From Brachynemurus nebulosus (Eukaryota; Arthropoda; Insecta; Neuroptera; Myrmeleontidae), in the NCBI GenBank assembly GCA_035578155.1, contig JAPWDM010000005.1, positions 38,092,108 through 38,156,107 of the forward strand: 64,000 nucleotides of DNA, read 5' to 3'. Positions within the stretch are counted from its first letter, which is position 1. The number at the start of each line of letters is the position of its first letter. The notes below the pieces were generated by a model, which saw nothing but the letters and a program-made list of their open reading frames with translations, made no database searches and was not told the origin of the DNA. Position numbers and translations under genes: made by a program. Of the stretch, positions 62,660 through 64,000 are shown in pieces.

Positions 62660-63230
62660 GTTATTTAAAATAATTTTAAATAATATAATACATTATTTTT
62701 GCGTATTATAAATATGTAGGTATGCGTGTGGGTAATCCCTTCATTTATTTTGTGACAAATACCGGCAAGCAATACGCTTAAAGGATTATTTTGTATTACA
62801 TAATTTCATTAAAATCAGTCTGGGGGACGCAATCAGAATACGAATGTATAAAATACTGTTTTGTTTGCGTGTAAGAATTAATGTATCGTAATGAATGAAA
62901 CAATAAAATAAGCTCAGCGTATGTAAGTACTTTTAAATTGAGAGGGGAAAACAAAATTTCACACGAAATATAAGGTTCTTTTCCAGTCCCTATCGACATA
63001 ATACCATAAGTTGTCCTCAATATTTTAGTGTAGTTGAAGGTTGGGCATCATGCAACCCAACTCTGTGTAATATTTAAGAAATTTATTTGTTGAATTTTCA
63101 CCGAAAGTGTTTTTAGCGCACTGTAATATTGCACTGTATCAAAGGTCATGGTGGTGGATTTTAAAACCGTTTCGAAACCCATAGGGATTTCAGCATCATT
63201 CACTTTCAGAATATGTATCATTTCTGGTAT
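62660..63230. other. No feature recognised
   Basis: A+T-rich; nothing supportable. Confidence 0.4.
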
Positions 63231-63231
63231 G

Positions 63232-64000
63232 TACAGGGTGGTCTAGAATTATATGCCGTAATTGCTAGAGCTGATAATACGTTCAAAAATAATGGTACCT
63301 TTTCATGTACACTTTTTTCTAAAACTCAATAATAAGGGAGATACAACCCTGTAAAGGGGTGAAACGAAAACCATTTTTTCTTAAATATTTTCCAGACGCT
63401 TTTGATAACGGATTGATATTTTAGGGGTATGTATTTTGCTTTAGGAGGATTAAATTTATGTTAACACTTACTCCATCACTTATGATCAAGAGGTGGTTTT
63501 GGGTGGTAGGTGTGAGTTATCACGAATTTTCTTTTTTAATTTGCAATTATTTAAACAAAATTCTTAACAATATGATTCCTTACACAATTCGACGTAAAAA
63601 TGGTATACTTGTTACATTTCGATAAATAATATCGTTTTCGAGTAATTTAAAGTATGGTTCATTTCAGTTAAATTTAACCATGCTTCGTCACTTTGAATTT
63701 AAATAATTTCCGTTTTCTTGGCTTTATCTCTTTTATTATTGCATTTATGTAAATTTTAAAATTGAAGTTTATTTTTAGAAAAGAATAGAATATTGATTTG
63801 TTTCGAATATAAGAATTATTTAATTTTTTAACGAAAACTCATGATTAATTGTATCTGAAATGAGGTATAGAAGTATCTATTTCCAAACTAAATCATAAGT
63901 GTTGGAATAATTAGTACCATAAATTTAATTATACTGATGTTCATACGCATCCCTAAAATATGAATCCATTATTCAAAAGCTCCTAAAAAATTTCAAAAAA
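63232..64000. repeat. Possible left end of a TACAGGGTG-type element
   Basis: TACAGGGTGGTCTAGAATTA at 63232 resembles the ends at 32477 and 56264. No matching right end occurs before the window ends, so the element is either cut by the window edge or incomplete. Confidence 0.3.

Overview
The window is a piece of an A+T-rich insect nuclear genome. Two genes with short, GT-AG-bounded introns encode proteins of typically insect families: a yellow/major-royal-jelly family protein and the multi-pass membrane protein tincar. There is no bacterial-style gene packing, and most of the window is transposon-derived. The order of insect cannot be fixed from what is here. All calls come from reading the sequence; no database search was possible.

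Region 1-5.4 kb: an inverted-repeat hairpin and a Harbinger-type MITE lie downstream of a complete six-exon yellow-family gene on the minus strand (4729 down to 1112, 409 residues, signal peptide, all exon phases consistent). Its long third intron carries a small hAT MITE. Region 5.4-14.5 kb is intergenic and holds hAT, Tc1-like and long palindromic elements and a (TA)n tract. Region 14.5-17.9 kb: seven minus-strand exons encode the central and C-terminal part (about 890 residues) of tincar. The first exon in view starts mid-protein and I found no upstream coding exon as far as 64 kb, so most of 17.9-64 kb is probably a very large tincar intron or sequence upstream of it.

Region 18-64 kb holds a dense and partly nested set of mobile elements: three or four TTAA-flanked piggyBac-type elements (one with a transposase fragment), three pogo/Tigger-type TA-flanked elements with coding remnants (a psq-type HTH, an acidic C-terminal tail, a zinc-knuckle fragment) and arrays of subterminal motifs, hAT-type MITEs with 8-bp duplications, TAA-flanked Harbinger-type elements, a Penelope-like retroelement remnant with a GIY-YIG endonuclease, tRNA-like promoter fragments, several long perfect hairpins, and a 4.8 kb unit bounded by 17-bp inverted repeats that encloses a 1.6 kb foldback structure.

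The two host genes have no evident functional link. The most noteworthy material is structural: elements inserted into elements, inverted-repeat hairpins of unassigned class, and three pogo-like families that share the same design of TA target, G-rich ends and many copies of a family-specific motif.
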